The translations under genes were made by a program, and so were the position numbers. The notes below the pieces were generated by a model. It saw only the letters and a program-made list of their open reading frames with translations, was not told the origin of the DNA and did not search any database. 7,456 nucleotides of DNA from contig JADCDC010000347.1 in assembly GCA_020252385.1 (NCBI GenBank), forward strand, positions 1-7,456, written 5' to 3'. This document shows, piece by piece, positions 6,864 through 7,456 of the stretch. Numbering within the stretch: the first letter of the stretch is position 1; each line of letters opens with the position of its first letter. Origin of the DNA: Aestuariivirga sp. (GTDB lineage: Bacteria > Pseudomonadota > Alphaproteobacteria > Rhizobiales > Aestuariivirgaceae).

Positions 6864-7456
6864 ATGCGCGACATTCTCGACCTCGACCGTTATCCGCTCG
6901 ACAGGCCCGGCACGCCCGGCTGGGACGCGCTGGTGGCGCGCTGCCGCGCGGACCTCGCGAAGGACGGCATGTTCAATCTCGAAGGCTTCGTGAAGCCCCA
7001 GGCCTTGGCTCAGGCGATCAGCGAGATCGGGCCTGTGATGGACACGCTCTCCTTCACCCACCGGCGCCGCCACAACATTTATTTCCGGAAGGAGATCCCA
7101 GGCCTCGCCCCGGATCACCCCGCACTCGCCCTGTGCGAGACAGTGAACCACACGGTGTGTGCCGACCAGATCACCCAGTCCATTCCACTCTGGATCTATG
7201 AGTGGTCGCACTTCATCACCTTCCTCGCGGCGGCGATGGGCAAGGATGCGCTGTTCCCAGCACGTGATGACCTGGCGCGGGTCAATGTCATGGCCTACCG
7301 CGAGGGTGAGGCCCTGAACTGGCATTTCGACCGCAGCGAGTTCACCACCACGCTTTTGCTGCAGGCGCCGGAGCAGGGCGGCGAGTTCATCTACCGCACG
7401 GATTTGCGCAGTGACAGCGACCCCAACTATGACGGCGTGGCGAAGCTGCTGCGCGG
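6864..7456 (+). CDS. 2-oxoglutarate/Fe(II)-dependent oxygenase, BesD/HalD-like with HxD motif, 5' part (3' end outside window)
   Basis: The frame runs from ATG 6864 to the window end without a stop; 197 complete codons are visible. The central segment VNVMAYREGEALNWHFDRSE (140-159) followed by FTTTLLLQAPEQGGEF (160-175) is the start of a double-stranded beta-helix of the Fe(II)/2-oxoglutarate type, with the first two metal ligands H154 and D156 (HxD). The distal histidine and the arginine that binds 2-oxoglutarate should lie beyond the window. The N-terminal LDLDRYPLDRPGTPGWDALV, the RRRHNIYF stretch (67-74) and NYDGVAKLL (188-196) resemble, from memory, the group containing the free-amino-acid halogenase BesD and proteins labelled HalD or ArpA. 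Halogenases have Gly in place of the Asp; this protein keeps Asp, so hydroxylation is more likely. The substrate is unknown; an amino acid or N-methyl amine is inferred from family and neighbourhood. It is divergent from lysR and may be controlled by it. Confidence 0.78.
   Translation, partial: MRDILDLDRYPLDRPGTPGWDALVARCRADLAKDGMFNLEGFVKPQALAQAISEIGPVMDTLSFTHRRRHNIYFRKEIPGLAPDHPALALCETVNHTVCADQITQSIPLWIYEWSHFITFLAAAMGKDALFPARDDLARVNVMAYREGEALNWHFDRSEFTTTLLLQAPEQGGEFIYRTDLRSDSDPNYDGVAKLLR

Noticed and set aside
6509..7201. Plus-strand open frame of 230 codons spanning the lysR 5' end, the intergenic region and the oxygenase start.
   Set aside because: It crosses two well-supported genes in the wrong frames and runs through the palindrome. 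Its product looks like frame-shifted high-GC sequence.
6864..7456. Reading the oxygenase as a halogenase like BesD.
   Set aside because: The Asp in the HxD motif (D156) is present; halogenases of this group have Gly there to leave room for the halide on iron.

Overview
The window looks like a piece of an alphaproteobacterial chromosome, probably from a rhizobial, Aminobacter-like or Rhodobacter-like soil or plant-associated organism. It is GC-rich by eye, with strong G/C preference at third codon positions and tightly packed genes. The proteins resemble alphaproteobacterial families, recalled from memory because no search could be run. No RNA genes, CRISPR arrays, insertion sequences or transfer scars were seen, and no stretch over about 110 bases lacks a gene.

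Layout. Positions 1-888 (+) hold the 3' part of a Bcr/CflA-type major facilitator transporter. A 49-base gap with a perfect 7-bp hairpin follows. Positions 938-5907 (+) are a complete heterotetrameric sarcosine oxidase operon in the order soxB-soxD-soxA-soxG. Every junction overlaps (4, 4 and 8 bases), so the four subunits are very probably translationally coupled. Positions 5870-6760 (-) encode a GcvA-like LysR regulator whose 3' end overlaps the end of soxG by 38 bases, tail to tail. A 103-base divergent intergenic region (6761-6863) contains a 27-bp imperfect palindrome, the best operator candidate in the window. Positions 6864-7456 (+) are the start of a gene cut by the window end. It encodes a 2-oxoglutarate/Fe(II) oxygenase that resembles the BesD/HalD radical amino-acid halogenase group but keeps the hydroxylase-type HxD motif.

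How the genes may work together. The Sox complex oxidatively demethylates sarcosine, or a related N-methyl amino acid, giving the demethylated amine, H2O2 and, with tetrahydrofolate, 5,10-methylene-tetrahydrofolate. The MFS protein could carry a substrate or product, but only its position suggests this. The LysR protein most likely controls the divergent oxygenase gene and itself through the palindrome, and may also act on sox. The oxygenase may hydroxylate a free amino-acid-like substrate.

The sox operon is a well-known system. Its setting differs from the described glyA-soxBDAG-purU arrangement: neither glyA nor purU is in view. The least characterised part is the LysR/palindrome/BesD-like oxygenase module beside it.
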